NCBI GenBank assembly: GCA_946539105.1
Contig: CAMNHG010000055.1
Span: 1 to 8,665, forward strand
Direction of reading: 5' to 3'
Length of the DNA stretch: 8,665 nt
DNA from: an uncultured Clostridia bacterium
GTDB lineage: Bacteria > Bacillota > Clostridia > Oscillospirales > Acutalibacteraceae
The stretch's first letter is position 1; each line of letters opens with the position of its first letter. A program made the translations under genes and the position numbers. The notes beneath the pieces were generated by a model that was not told the origin of the DNA, did not search any database, and saw nothing but the letters and a program-made list of their open reading frames with translations. Of the stretch, positions 1 to 6,412 are shown piece after piece.

Positions 1-89
1 CAAGGACGACAACGCAGTATTGCGGAAAATAGACCGCAAAGATTGTCTACTTTTTTATTAGGTATTAGTATAAAATATTTTAGCAAAAT

Positions 90-129
90 AAAAGCCTGTT
101 CCAAGCGCAATGCTTGCGAACAGGCTTTT
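90..129 (-). terminator. Rho-independent terminator of the A/V-ATPase operon
   Basis: A perfect 12-bp inverted repeat, AAAAGCCTGTTC (90-101) against GAACAGGCTTTT (118-129), encloses a second 5-bp stem (CAAGC 102-106 with GCTTG 112-116). Read on the minus strand, the stem ends in CTTTTATTTTG, a fair U-tract. It lies 25 bases after the atpD stop codon and separates the operon from whatever lies further left. On the + strand the tail is only TTTTACTG, so any use by a convergent gene would be weaker. Confidence 0.9.
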
Positions 130-132
130 ACT

Positions 133-160
133 GTTAATTGTAAATTGTTAATCGTTAATT
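133..160 (-). repeat. Heptanucleotide tandem tract, 4 units, overlapping the atpD stop
   Basis: Four consecutive 7-base units fill 133-160. On the minus strand the unit is AATTAAC, with single-base variants GATTAAC (second unit) and AATTTAC (third unit). The first unit contains the last Asn codon and the TAA stop of atpD. The tract ends three bases before the terminator hairpin. Its terminal 10 bases (ACTGTTAATT on +, 130-139) are identical to the end of the tract in the K-E spacer at 5901-5910. Confidence 0.85.
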
Positions 161-808
161 GGAATAACCGTGCGCCTTGTCGAGCAGCATATCCTTAACC
201 TTCATCAGCCTTGTGCGGCTTGAACGGTCGTTTTCCTCGAGCTTCATAGAGATGTACTTAATCGTCTCCTGATACCTCGGAATCATAACGTGCTCAAGCG
301 AGTTAACCCTGCGCCTTGTCTTTTCGATTTCGGCACTCATAAGCTCGCAGCTTTTTTCGTACTGCGCCAGCTTAATCAGGTCGGGGAGCAGGCTGTCAAG
401 GCTCATAACCGCGTCGTCAAGCTCGAACGACGTAAAGGCGAAGCCGTAGGGGAAAATGTCCGCGCTGTCGGAGGTTCTGGTGGAGGTCTCAAACTGCGGA
501 ATCTCAACGCTCATTACGTTTCTGCTCGAAACATCAACGTTTATCTGCTGCTTGGGCGAGAGGAGCGAGCCGTCAAGGCTCTGCTTGCTCATAACCGCGG
601 AAGCGTTGACAAAGTGATGATTACAGCTTTCAAGCTCGCGTTCAACCTTTTCGCGCAAGTCCTTGGTCTCGCGCACAAGGTCAAGGAACTGCCTCATAAG
701 TTCGTCGCGCTTGTCCTTTAGCATTTTATGACCGCGTATCGCCGTTGTGAGCTGCTTTTTAAGCTTGCTCAGCTGCATACGGGTCGGGTTTACATTCATT
801 ACTGCCAT
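155..808 (-). CDS. atpD: A/V-type ATPase subunit D (central shaft)
   Basis: This encodes subunit D of the A/V-type ATPase (NtpD in Enterococcus), 217 residues, a normal length. D forms the long antiparallel coiled-coil rotor shaft that, with F, passes through the A3B3 head and transmits torque to the C-capped K ring. The sequence shows the conserved N-terminal signature NPTRMQLSKLKKQL (residues 7-20) followed by RGHKMLKDKRDEL (25-37). A less conserved middle region (about 70-125) comes next, then a second long helix (about 145-205) rich in charged heptads. The ATG at 808 has AAGAGGT five bases upstream; an in-frame ATG at codon 4 is less well placed. It starts 10 bases after the atpB stop and is the last gene of the operon. 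Its final codon and stop are part of a heptad repeat tract, so the extreme C-terminus (GYSN) may have been shaped by that repeat. Confidence 0.96.
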   Translation of the reverse strand: MAVMNVNPTRMQLSKLKKQLTTAIRGHKMLKDKRDELMRQFLDLVRETKDLREKVERELESCNHHFVNASAVMSKQSLDGSLLSPKQQINVDVSSRNVMSVEIPQFETSTRTSDSADIFPYGFAFTSFELDDAVMSLDSLLPDLIKLAQYEKSCELMSAEIEKTRRRVNSLEHVMIPRYQETIKYISMKLEENDRSSRTRLMKVKDMLLDKAHGYSN

Positions 809-813
809 AATCT

Positions 814-820
814 ACCTCTT
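814..820 (-). promoter_or_regulatory. Ribosome binding site of atpD
   Basis: AAGAGGT on the minus strand, five bases before the ATG at 808. It overlaps the atpB TAA stop (821-819), so termination of atpB and initiation of atpD share bases. This spacing selects the first ATG over the in-frame ATG nine bases later. Confidence 0.7.
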
Positions 821-2192
821 ATGAGCGTCCGTAGAACTCGTCGAGCATATCGTCCTTAATACGTTTCAGCTCGCTTCGCGGCAGAATCTCGAGCAGCTTC
901 CAGCCGATGTCGAGGGTTTCCTCGATTGAACGGTTGGCGTCGTAACCCTGAGAAACATATTCCTTCTCAAACGCCTCGGCAAACTCAGCGTACTTCTTAT
1001 CCATATCGGTAAGAGCAGCTTCACCGAGAATAACCATAAGCTCGCGCGCGTCCTTACCTCTCGCGTAAGCCGCGAAGAGCTGGTTCATAGTAGCCGCGTG
1101 GTCTTTTCTGGTTCTGCCGGGACCGATACCCTTATCCTTTAGACGCGACAGCGAGGGCAGTACGTCAATCGGCGGCGTTACGCCCTTGCGGTACAGCTCA
1201 CGCGAAAGAATAATCTGCCCCTCGGTGATGTAGCCTGTAAGGTCGGGGATGGGGTGGGTTTTGTCGTCCTCGGGCATGGTGAGAATCGGAATCAAGGTGA
1301 TTGAGCCGTCCTTGCCCCTAAGCCTTCCTGCTCTCTCATACAGAGTAGCGAGGTCGGTGTACATATATCCGGGATATCCGCGTCTGCCGGGAACTTCCTT
1401 ACGCGCGGCGGAAACCTCACGCAATGCGTCGGCGTAGTTTGTGATATCCGTCATAATAACAAGCACGTGCATTCCAAGGTCGAAAGCGAGGTACTCGGCG
1501 GCTGTAAGTGCCATTTTAGGAGTTGCGATACGCTCAATCGCAGGGTCGTTAGCGAGGTTAACGAACATTACGGTTCTGTCAATCGCGCCGGTCTCCTTAA
1601 ATGACTGAATGAAGTAGTCGGATTCCTCAAAGGTGATACCCATAGCGGCAAATACAACGGCGAACTGCTCGTCCTTGCCGCGAACCGTTGCCTGACGCGC
1701 AATCTGTGCGGCAAGCTGTGCGTGGGGAAGACCCGAAGCTGAGAAAATAGGCAGCTTCTGACCTCTAACGAGGGTGTTAAGACCGTCGATAGCCGAAATA
1801 CCTGTCTGAATAAACTCCTGCGGATAGTTACGCGCGGCGGGGTTCATAGGCGTTCCGTTAACGTCAAGTCGTTTTTCGGGAATCAGCGCGGGACCGCCGT
1901 CAATCGGGTTGCCCAGGCCATCGAAAACTCGCGAGAGCATATCAGGAGAAACGGGAAGCTCCATTGAACGTCCTAAAAATCTAACCTTGCTGTCCGCTAA
2001 GTTAATACCCGCGGCGGATTCAAAAAGCTGAACAAGAGCGTTGCTGCCGTCAACCTCAAGCACCTTGCAGCGGCGTGTTTCGCCGTTCGGAAGCTCGATT
2101 TCGCCGAGCTCGTCGTACTTAACGTCATCGACGTCGCTGATCATCATCAGAGGACCGGCGACCTCTCTTATAGTGCGGTATTCCTTTGGCAT
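819..2192 (-). CDS. atpB: A/V-type ATPase subunit B (non-catalytic head subunit)
   Basis: Subunit B (NtpB), 457 residues, full length for the family. It alternates with A in the A3B3 hexamer. The order is an N-terminal beta-barrel (about 5-75, REVAGPLMMIS near the start), a nucleotide-binding-fold domain, and a C-terminal helical domain. The P-loop position is the degenerate SASGLPH (151-157), lacking the GKT of a catalytic site, as is normal for B. The conserved FDGLGNPIDGG lies at 90-100. PSLSRLKDKGIG includes Arg350, which aligns with the arginine finger that enters the neighbouring catalytic site of subunit A. The ATG overlaps the atpA stop by one base (TGATG), a layout typical of coupled translation, which would help keep A and B at 1:1. 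AGGAGT lies eight bases upstream, inside the 3' end of atpA. No damage or unusual residues are visible. Confidence 0.97.
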   Translation of the reverse strand: MPKEYRTIREVAGPLMMISDVDDVKYDELGEIELPNGETRRCKVLEVDGSNALVQLFESAAGINLADSKVRFLGRSMELPVSPDMLSRVFDGLGNPIDGGPALIPEKRLDVNGTPMNPAARNYPQEFIQTGISAIDGLNTLVRGQKLPIFSASGLPHAQLAAQIARQATVRGKDEQFAVVFAAMGITFEESDYFIQSFKETGAIDRTVMFVNLANDPAIERIATPKMALTAAEYLAFDLGMHVLVIMTDITNYADALREVSAARKEVPGRRGYPGYMYTDLATLYERAGRLRGKDGSITLIPILTMPEDDKTHPIPDLTGYITEGQIILSRELYRKGVTPPIDVLPSLSRLKDKGIGPGRTRKDHAATMNQLFAAYARGKDARELMVILGEAALTDMDKKYAEFAEAFEKEYVSQGYDANRSIEETLDIGWKLLEILPRSELKRIKDDMLDEFYGRS

Positions 2193-3958
2193 CAGTCGTC
2201 ACTCCTTTTCAGTACATCTTTAATTTCGCTGTCGAGCTGAGCGTTGATGCTCTCAAACTCAGCTTCAATCTTATCCTCGGGCTCGTACTTGAATCTGCCG
2301 ATTCTCTCGCGCACGGGGATGTTTACTAGCATTTCAATATTCGCGCCTGACTTAAGAGCCTCAAGAGCTTTGTCGTAATAGCTCAAAATCGCGCGCATCA
2401 TAAGCACCTGCTTGGGGAGCGAGGTGTAAGTATCTGTCGGGTCAAATGCGTTCTGGTGCAGGTAGTCCTCACGGATTGAGCGTGCGGATTCCAGCTTAAG
2501 TCTGTCGGGCGCGCTGAGAGCGTCCATACCTACGAGGTTTACAATTTCCTGCAGCTCGCTTTCGTCCTGAAGCAGAGCCATAAGCCTGCCCCTAAGCTCC
2601 ATAAAGTCGGGAGCGGCGTTTTCCGAGAACCACTTTGTAAGCTGGTCGGTGTACAGCGAGTAGGAGGTAAGCCAGTTGATGGCAGGGAAGTGACGCTTGT
2701 AAGCAAGGTTTGCGTCAAGTCCCCAGAATACCTTAACAATTCTCAGCGTAGCCTGAGATACAGGCTCTGAGATATCACCGCCCGGAGGCGATACCGCGCC
2801 GATTACCGAAAGCGCGCCTTCAACGTCGTCTGTGCCGTTTACGAGCACACGACCTGCTCTCTCGTAGAACTGGGCAAGACGGCTGCCGAGGTACGCAGGG
2901 TAGCCTTCCTCACCGGGCATTTCCTCAAGACGTCCTGACATCTCACGCAGAGCCTCAGCCCAACGTGATGTGGAGTCAGCCATAAGAGCAACGGTGTAGC
3001 CCATATCGCGGAAGTATTCCGCTATTGTGATACCTGTGTAAATAGAAGCCTCACGAGCCGCAACGGGCATATCGGAGGTGTTCGCGATAAGCACGGTTCT
3101 TTCCATCAGCGAGTTGCCCGTACGGGGGTCCTTAAGCTCGGGAAATTCGTTAAGAACGTCGGTCATCTCGTTACCGCGCTCGCCGCAGCCGATGTAAACG
3201 ATGATGTCTGCGGCAGCCCACTTGGCAAGCTGGTGCTGAACTACGGTTTTACCCGAACCGAACGGACCGGGTACCGCAGCGACGCCGCCCTTTGCGAGGG
3301 GGAAGAGTGTGTCGATAGGTCTTTGACCTGTGGTGAGCAGAATGTCAGGGGAGAGCTTCTGCTTGTACGGTCTGCCTACGCGGACAGGCCACTTTGTAAA
3401 CATTGTAACGTCCTGTTTGCCGTTTTCGGTCTCGATTACGGCGATAACGTCGTCGCCTGTAAACTCGCCTTCCTTAATCTCGGCAACAGTACCGCTGATT
3501 TTGTTGGGAACGAGAATTTTGTGAAGAACAGCGGCGGTCTCCTGAACAGTACCGAGCACATCGCCTGCCGTAACCTTGTCGCCGGTTTTTGCGACGGGCT
3601 TGAACGCCCACTTCTTGCTGTGGTTAAGCGAGGGAACGTCAACGCCGCGCTTTAGGTTTGTTCCGGCAACCTTCATAATCTCGTCAAGAGGACGCTGAAT
3701 ACCGTCGTAAATCGCGCCGATAAGTCCGGGACCGAGCTCAACGGAAAGGGGAGCACCTGTGGACTCAACGGTTTCGCCCGGTCCGAGTCCGGAGGTCTCC
3801 TCATAAACCTGAATTGAGGCTCTGTCTCCGTGCATTTCTATAATTTCGCCAATCAGGCGTTGTTCGCTTACGCGCACAACGTCGAACATATTGGCGTCGC
3901 GCATACCCTCGGCAATAACCAGAGGTCCCGCGACTTTAGTAATAATTCCTGTTTTCAA
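2192..3958 (-). CDS. atpA: A/V-type ATPase catalytic subunit A
   Basis: Subunit A (NtpA), the ATP-binding catalytic subunit of the A3B3 head. I place the start at the TTG at 3958, giving 588 residues. The reading frame stays open upstream to a TTG at 3985, but the 3958 codon has GAGGTG six bases upstream, and the resulting N-terminus (L/M-KTG-II-KVAGPLVIAEGM) matches where family members begin. The Walker A motif GPFGSGKT is at 231-238 with Lys237. GERGNEM (259-265) carries the catalytic glutamate region. SRWAEALREMSGRL lies at about 331-344. The roughly 80-residue insertion that distinguishes A from F-type beta subunits (the non-homologous region) is present at about 103-181. The gene follows atpF after a 31-base spacer containing a small hairpin and ends in a TGATG overlap with atpB. 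The head is the cytoplasmic site of ATP synthesis or hydrolysis; the sequence does not tell which direction dominates. Confidence 0.97.
   Translation of the reverse strand: MKTGIITKVAGPLVIAEGMRDANMFDVVRVSEQRLIGEIIEMHGDRASIQVYEETSGLGPGETVESTGAPLSVELGPGLIGAIYDGIQRPLDEIMKVAGTNLKRGVDVPSLNHSKKWAFKPVAKTGDKVTAGDVLGTVQETAAVLHKILVPNKISGTVAEIKEGEFTGDDVIAVIETENGKQDVTMFTKWPVRVGRPYKQKLSPDILLTTGQRPIDTLFPLAKGGVAAVPGPFGSGKTVVQHQLAKWAAADIIVYIGCGERGNEMTDVLNEFPELKDPRTGNSLMERTVLIANTSDMPVAAREASIYTGITIAEYFRDMGYTVALMADSTSRWAEALREMSGRLEEMPGEEGYPAYLGSRLAQFYERAGRVLVNGTDDVEGALSVIGAVSPPGGDISEPVSQATLRIVKVFWGLDANLAYKRHFPAINWLTSYSLYTDQLTKWFSENAAPDFMELRGRLMALLQDESELQEIVNLVGMDALSAPDRLKLESARSIREDYLHQNAFDPTDTYTSLPKQVLMMRAILSYYDKALEALKSGANIEMLVNIPVRERIGRFKYEPEDKIEAEFESINAQLDSEIKDVLKRSDD
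2201..2206 (-). promoter_or_regulatory. Ribosome binding site of atpB inside the end of atpA
   Basis: AGGAGT on the minus strand, eight bases before the atpB ATG. It lies within the last codons of atpA (Lys-Arg-Ser-Asp-Asp-stop), so atpA and atpB are bound together both by this site and by the TGATG junction. Confidence 0.75.
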
Positions 3959-3964
3959 ATTAAG

Positions 3965-3970
3965 CACCTC
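3965..3970 (-). promoter_or_regulatory. Ribosome binding site fixing a TTG start for atpA
   Basis: GAGGTG on the minus strand followed by the six-base spacer CTTAAT and then TTG (3958-3956). No ATG or GTG is as well placed. The longer in-frame candidate at 3985 would lie upstream of this site and has no comparable purine-rich sequence before it. Confidence 0.75.
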
Positions 3971-3980
3971 ATTGTTTGTT

Positions 3981-3998
3981 AACAACCAATCAGTTGTT
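3981..3998 (-). other. Small hairpin in the atpF-atpA spacer
   Basis: AACAAC (3998-3993 on the minus strand) can pair with GTTGTT (3986-3981) around a six-base loop holding the atpF TGA stop. It ends ten bases before the atpA ribosome site. The stem is short and AT-rich, so it may be fortuitous; an RNA-processing or translation-spacing role is only a guess. Confidence 0.3.
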
Positions 3999-4313
3999 GA
4001 AGATGATGTCCGAGCCGACCGCCTTTTCTACAAAGGACGAAAGCCTTTGTCTGCCGGTCTGCATATTGCCCTTTACGCCGGGAATCGGAATCAGGGCGGG
4101 GGTAAGCCTTTCCGCGCAGCGAGCGCGTTCTTTTTCAGCCGAATTATAAATTTCCTCGGTGAGGTAGATAACAGCGTAGCGGTCGCTGTCTGCAAGATTT
4201 TTAATCAGCTTAGTAACGTCGGGCAAATCGTCGCAGGGATAAATGTCAAGTCCGACTGCCGCAAAGCCCTTAATGCTCTCGCTGTCGCCTACAACGGCGA
4301 TGTTTTTAGCCAT
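3990..4313 (-). CDS. atpF: A/V-type ATPase subunit F (central shaft)
   Basis: Subunit F (called NtpG in E. hirae), 107 residues from the ATG at 4313. It is a small alpha/beta protein that binds subunit D in the rotor shaft. The family pattern is clear: an N-terminal strand and turn (KNIAVVGDSES), a following GF-G segment, a central strand ending in LTEE, then PALIPIPGVKG and the C-terminal helix FVEKAVGSDI. The ATG lies inside the end of atpC, giving an 8-base overlap (ATGGCTAA), so translation is probably coupled. A GTG nine bases upstream (4322) is an alternative start, adding MKS; AAAGG four bases before it gives it a better-spaced ribosome site than the ATG has, so the start is not settled. 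It is followed by atpA after 31 bases. Confidence 0.94.
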   Translation of the reverse strand: MAKNIAVVGDSESIKGFAAVGLDIYPCDDLPDVTKLIKNLADSDRYAVIYLTEEIYNSAEKERARCAERLTPALIPIPGVKGNMQTGRQRLSSFVEKAVGSDIIFNN

Positions 4314-5277
4314 AGATTTCACGCAGCCTTTCCGTAATAATTTCCCTGTCGCTGCCTGTGCGGATTCCGCTTGCGATTATGTGAATAACCTTCTTTTCCG
4401 CTTCCGTGCCGAGGTAGTAGCCAATCAGCGGCTCCATACCTTCGCTTGCGCGCTTGCAGCTTTCTCTCGCCATAATAATCAGCCTGTTGTCAACAAACTT
4501 TTCAAAGGCGGAGGGTGATTTTTTGAATTGCTCAATCGCTTTGTCACAGTCGTAGTCGCTCTTTTTCGAGAGGCTCTCAATCAGCTTGTCATAGCCCTTA
4601 AGGGTGTCGTCAATCAAGCTGCGCCTGCTCAGTCCGTCAACCTCGCACAGTGCCTTAACAAGGTAATCCTTGCCGGTTTTTGTGCGGCTTGCGCGGATTG
4701 CGATTTTGATGTCGTTGTAAAATACAAGGTTGTTAAAGTAGTTTTTAATAAAATCCGAGCGAAGCTCCCTTGCAAGGTTCAGCGTCTGCTTCATCACAGC
4801 TTTGTCGATGATAGCGTCCGAAAGTCTCGCGTCGCCCGTGTGGGCAAGGGTTTCATACGCCTGCTCGGCAGGCTTTGACATCCACTCCGGCAGCAGGGAA
4901 TACCTGCGCTTTTCAACCGCTTCCTTAAGGGTTTTAGGTTCTACCGAGCCGGGTGTGAGAATAAGGCTCTCCCAGTTTCTCTCGGCGAGCGTTCCCTTAA
5001 GCGCGACCTTAAAGTTGTGAACGTCGTTTTGAATAATAAAGATGTTGAATATTTCAAAGTCCGGCGCGGTGCTTTTAAGATAAGCCCAAATGTCCTTTGT
5101 GTGGCTGTCAATCAGCTCGTCAACGGTCTTGCCGTCGCCGTAGCCCTTGTCGGACAGCACCGCGCAAAGCTGCGCGATATCCTTGCTTGCCAAAAGCCGG
5201 TCAATGTCAGTGCGGGTAAGCAGTGACTTTTCCTTAGCGCGTACCGAACCTATTGAGTATTCGTATGATAATGCCAT
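4306..5277 (-). CDS. atpC: A/V-type ATPase subunit C (rotor ring connector)
   Basis: Subunit C (NtpC, homologous to eukaryotic subunit d), 323 residues, about the family length. It is a mostly helical, funnel-shaped protein that sits on the K ring and receives the lower end of the D-F shaft. The N-terminus ALSYEYSIGSVRAKEKSLLTRTDIDRL follows the family pattern of a Tyr-rich start, an Arg-x-Lys-Glu helix and LL(T/S)RxD-RLL; the remainder is helical with scattered Tyr and Arg. I choose the ATG at 5277, not the more upstream TTG at 5298: AAGGGGGT lies five bases before the ATG, and the TTG would start within the end of atpE. The gene begins 10 bases after the atpE stop and overlaps atpF by 8 bases at its end. 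Confidence 0.95.
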   Translation of the reverse strand: MALSYEYSIGSVRAKEKSLLTRTDIDRLLASKDIAQLCAVLSDKGYGDGKTVDELIDSHTKDIWAYLKSTAPDFEIFNIFIIQNDVHNFKVALKGTLAERNWESLILTPGSVEPKTLKEAVEKRRYSLLPEWMSKPAEQAYETLAHTGDARLSDAIIDKAVMKQTLNLARELRSDFIKNYFNNLVFYNDIKIAIRASRTKTGKDYLVKALCEVDGLSRRSLIDDTLKGYDKLIESLSKKSDYDCDKAIEQFKKSPSAFEKFVDNRLIIMARESCKRASEGMEPLIGYYLGTEAEKKVIHIIASGIRTGSDREIITERLREIYG

Positions 5278-5281
5278 AATG

Positions 5282-5289
5282 ACCCCCTT
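5282..5289 (-). promoter_or_regulatory. Ribosome binding site deciding the atpC start
   Basis: AAGGGGGT on the minus strand, overlapping the atpE TAA stop (5290-5288) and five bases before the ATG at 5277. It argues against the longer reading that would begin with TTG at 5298. Confidence 0.75.
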
Positions 5290-5869
5290 ACTGAGCAAAC
5301 AGCTCGCGGTTTATGAGGTCTTCAAGCTCGTCGCGTCTTGCGCTGATGATTGCGGCAAATTCCATATTCTCCTCGATATCACCGGACTTTAAGATAAAGC
5401 CCGAGCCGATTTTAGCCGGAGTTTGCGATACCGCCGCGTCGAGTCCGCGTGATTTTACCTGCTGTTCAAAGTCCCCGGGGAGACGCGCAAGGTCGCGGGA
5501 GTTCAGCATAATCTCTCCGCTTTTGCCCTTAAGCTGAGCGCAGAGCATATATATGGATTCAAAATAATCGCTGTCGTCCTGATTTGACAGATAATCCGAC
5601 AGACTGTCGATAGTTTTGTCAATTTCGGCTCTGCGCCTTTTGAGCAGAGCGTTGCGGCGTTCAAGCTCGCTGCGGCTTTTTGCCGAGTTCTCAAGTCTTT
5701 TTAACTCTTGGCTTGTTTTGCCGGCAATATCGCGTTCGAGCTTCTGCGCCTGCTTTTCGGCTTCAGCCAAAACGCTTTCACGCTTTTGCTCAGCCTCACG
5801 CTCGATGGCGTTAACCTTTTGGTCGCAGTCTGATTTAATGCGGCCTAAAATGACGTCGCTGCCGTTCAC
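5288..5869 (-). CDS. atpE: A/V-type ATPase subunit E (peripheral stalk)
   Basis: Subunit E (NtpE), about 193 residues. E forms, with a small coiled-coil partner, the peripheral stalk that ties the A3B3 head to subunit I. The first 95 residues are a long charged helix (repeated KVNAIEREAEQ, AEKQAQKLERDI, ERRNALLKRRRAEI patterns), and the C-terminal part (about 95-190) is a mixed alpha/beta domain with IGSGFIL followed by a helix ending at RELFAQ, the usual E plan. Two GTG codons compete as start: 5878 and 5869. The sequence GGTGA (5879-5875) stands five bases before 5869, while the purine run before 5878 is only two bases away, so 5869 is preferred; the longer form would add three residues. 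Upstream is a 58-base spacer with a heptad repeat tract; downstream atpC follows after 10 bases. The expected partner gene (subunit H) is not adjacent. Confidence 0.93.
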   Translation of the reverse strand: MNGSDVILGRIKSDCDQKVNAIEREAEQKRESVLAEAEKQAQKLERDIAGKTSQELKRLENSAKSRSELERRNALLKRRRAEIDKTIDSLSDYLSNQDDSDYFESIYMLCAQLKGKSGEIMLNSRDLARLPGDFEQQVKSRGLDAAVSQTPAKIGSGFILKSGDIEENMEFAAIISARRDELEDLINRELFAQ

Positions 5870-5903
5870 GCGAGTCACCGTCCTTTCGTAGTAGTCCTTA
5901 ACT

Positions 5904-5931
5904 GTTAATTATTAATTGTTAATTGTTAATT
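5904..5931 (-). repeat. Heptanucleotide tandem tract, 4 units, in the ntpK-atpE spacer
   Basis: Four contiguous 7-base units. On the minus strand they are AATTAAC except the third, AATTAAT. The tract occupies nearly half of the 58-base gap between the ntpK stop and the atpE start, the largest gap in the operon. It ends with the same AATTAACAGT as the tract after atpD. No hairpin terminator follows it, so transcription probably continues into atpE. Confidence 0.85.
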
Positions 5932-5936
5932 AAAAA

Positions 5937-6410
5937 TCAGCCGAGGTTGGGAATCTGGATAACTACGAGAAGTGAAACGATGAACGCGAGAAGCGCGTAA
6001 ATCTCAACGAGGGTTACGGAAACCATTGCCTTAGAGAAGTTCTTGTCGTCCTTCGCACTCATCGCGATACCCGAAACAGCTGCCTTACCCTGAGCAATAC
6101 CCGAGAACAGACCGCCGATGCCGATTGCGAGGGACGCGCCTGCGTAAGCAAGTCCCTGAGCGAAGGTTACGTCAGCCGCACCGCCCAAAACGCCGCTGCT
6201 TACGAGAATAAGGAAGCCTACGATAAAGCCGTAAAGACCCTGTGTACCGGGGAGAAGTGTAAGTACGAGCATTTTACCGAACATTGATGAGTCCTCGGAA
6301 AGAACTCCCATTGATGCCTGTGCAGCCGCGCCTACGCCCTTTGCAGAGCCGACGCCTGCGAGTGCTGTAGCAAGTGCCGCACCTAAGATTGCTAAAAAGA
6401 TTCCGTTCAT
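5937..6410 (-). CDS. ntpK: A/V-type ATPase rotor ring subunit K (Na+-type proteolipid)
   Basis: Subunit K (proteolipid, c-ring equivalent), 157 residues with four membrane helices at about 4-28, 46-74, 82-115 and 126-153. It is a tandem duplication of a two-helix hairpin, as in E. hirae NtpK (156 residues). The ion-binding residues of the E. hirae ring are all present in register: LPGTQGLYG supplies Leu53, Thr56, Gln57 and Tyr60, the third helix supplies Gln107 (IAQGK), and the fourth supplies the essential carboxylate Glu136 (VEIYALL). The first hairpin has no membrane glutamate, so there is one ion site per four helices. This set predicts Na+ binding. The ATG at 6410 has AGGAGG ten bases upstream, inside the last codons of ntpI, and starts two bases after that gene's stop. 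Confidence 0.96.
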   Translation of the reverse strand: MNGIFLAILGAALATALAGVGSAKGVGAAAQASMGVLSEDSSMFGKMLVLTLLPGTQGLYGFIVGFLILVSSGVLGGAADVTFAQGLAYAGASLAIGIGGLFSGIAQGKAAVSGIAMSAKDDKNFSKAMVSVTLVEIYALLAFIVSLLVVIQIPNLG

Positions 6411-6412
6411 AA

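Noticed and set aside
30..56. Second terminator on the + strand (TAGAC...GTCTA followed by a T run)
   Set aside because: The stem is only five AT-rich pairs with a ten-base loop and no gene can be shown to end before it.
2..61. Open frame on the + strand running in from the left edge and ending in TAG at 59-61
   Set aside because: Only 19 codons are visible, the translation is not recognised, and another frame stays open longer. It cannot be separated from chance or repeat sequence.
290..721. A 143-codon open frame on the + strand opposite atpD
   Set aside because: It is antisense to a well-conserved subunit gene and shows no recognisable domain. It results from codon bias of the real gene.
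4306..4322. Frameshift or fusion between atpC and atpF
   Set aside because: Both proteins have normal lengths and complete ends; the 8-base overlap is an ordinary operon overlap.
3233..4337. Long + strand open frames opposite atpA and atpF (for example 3233-3655 and 3891-4337)
   Set aside because: They lie wholly opposite genes with clear family motifs and have no recognisable protein features.
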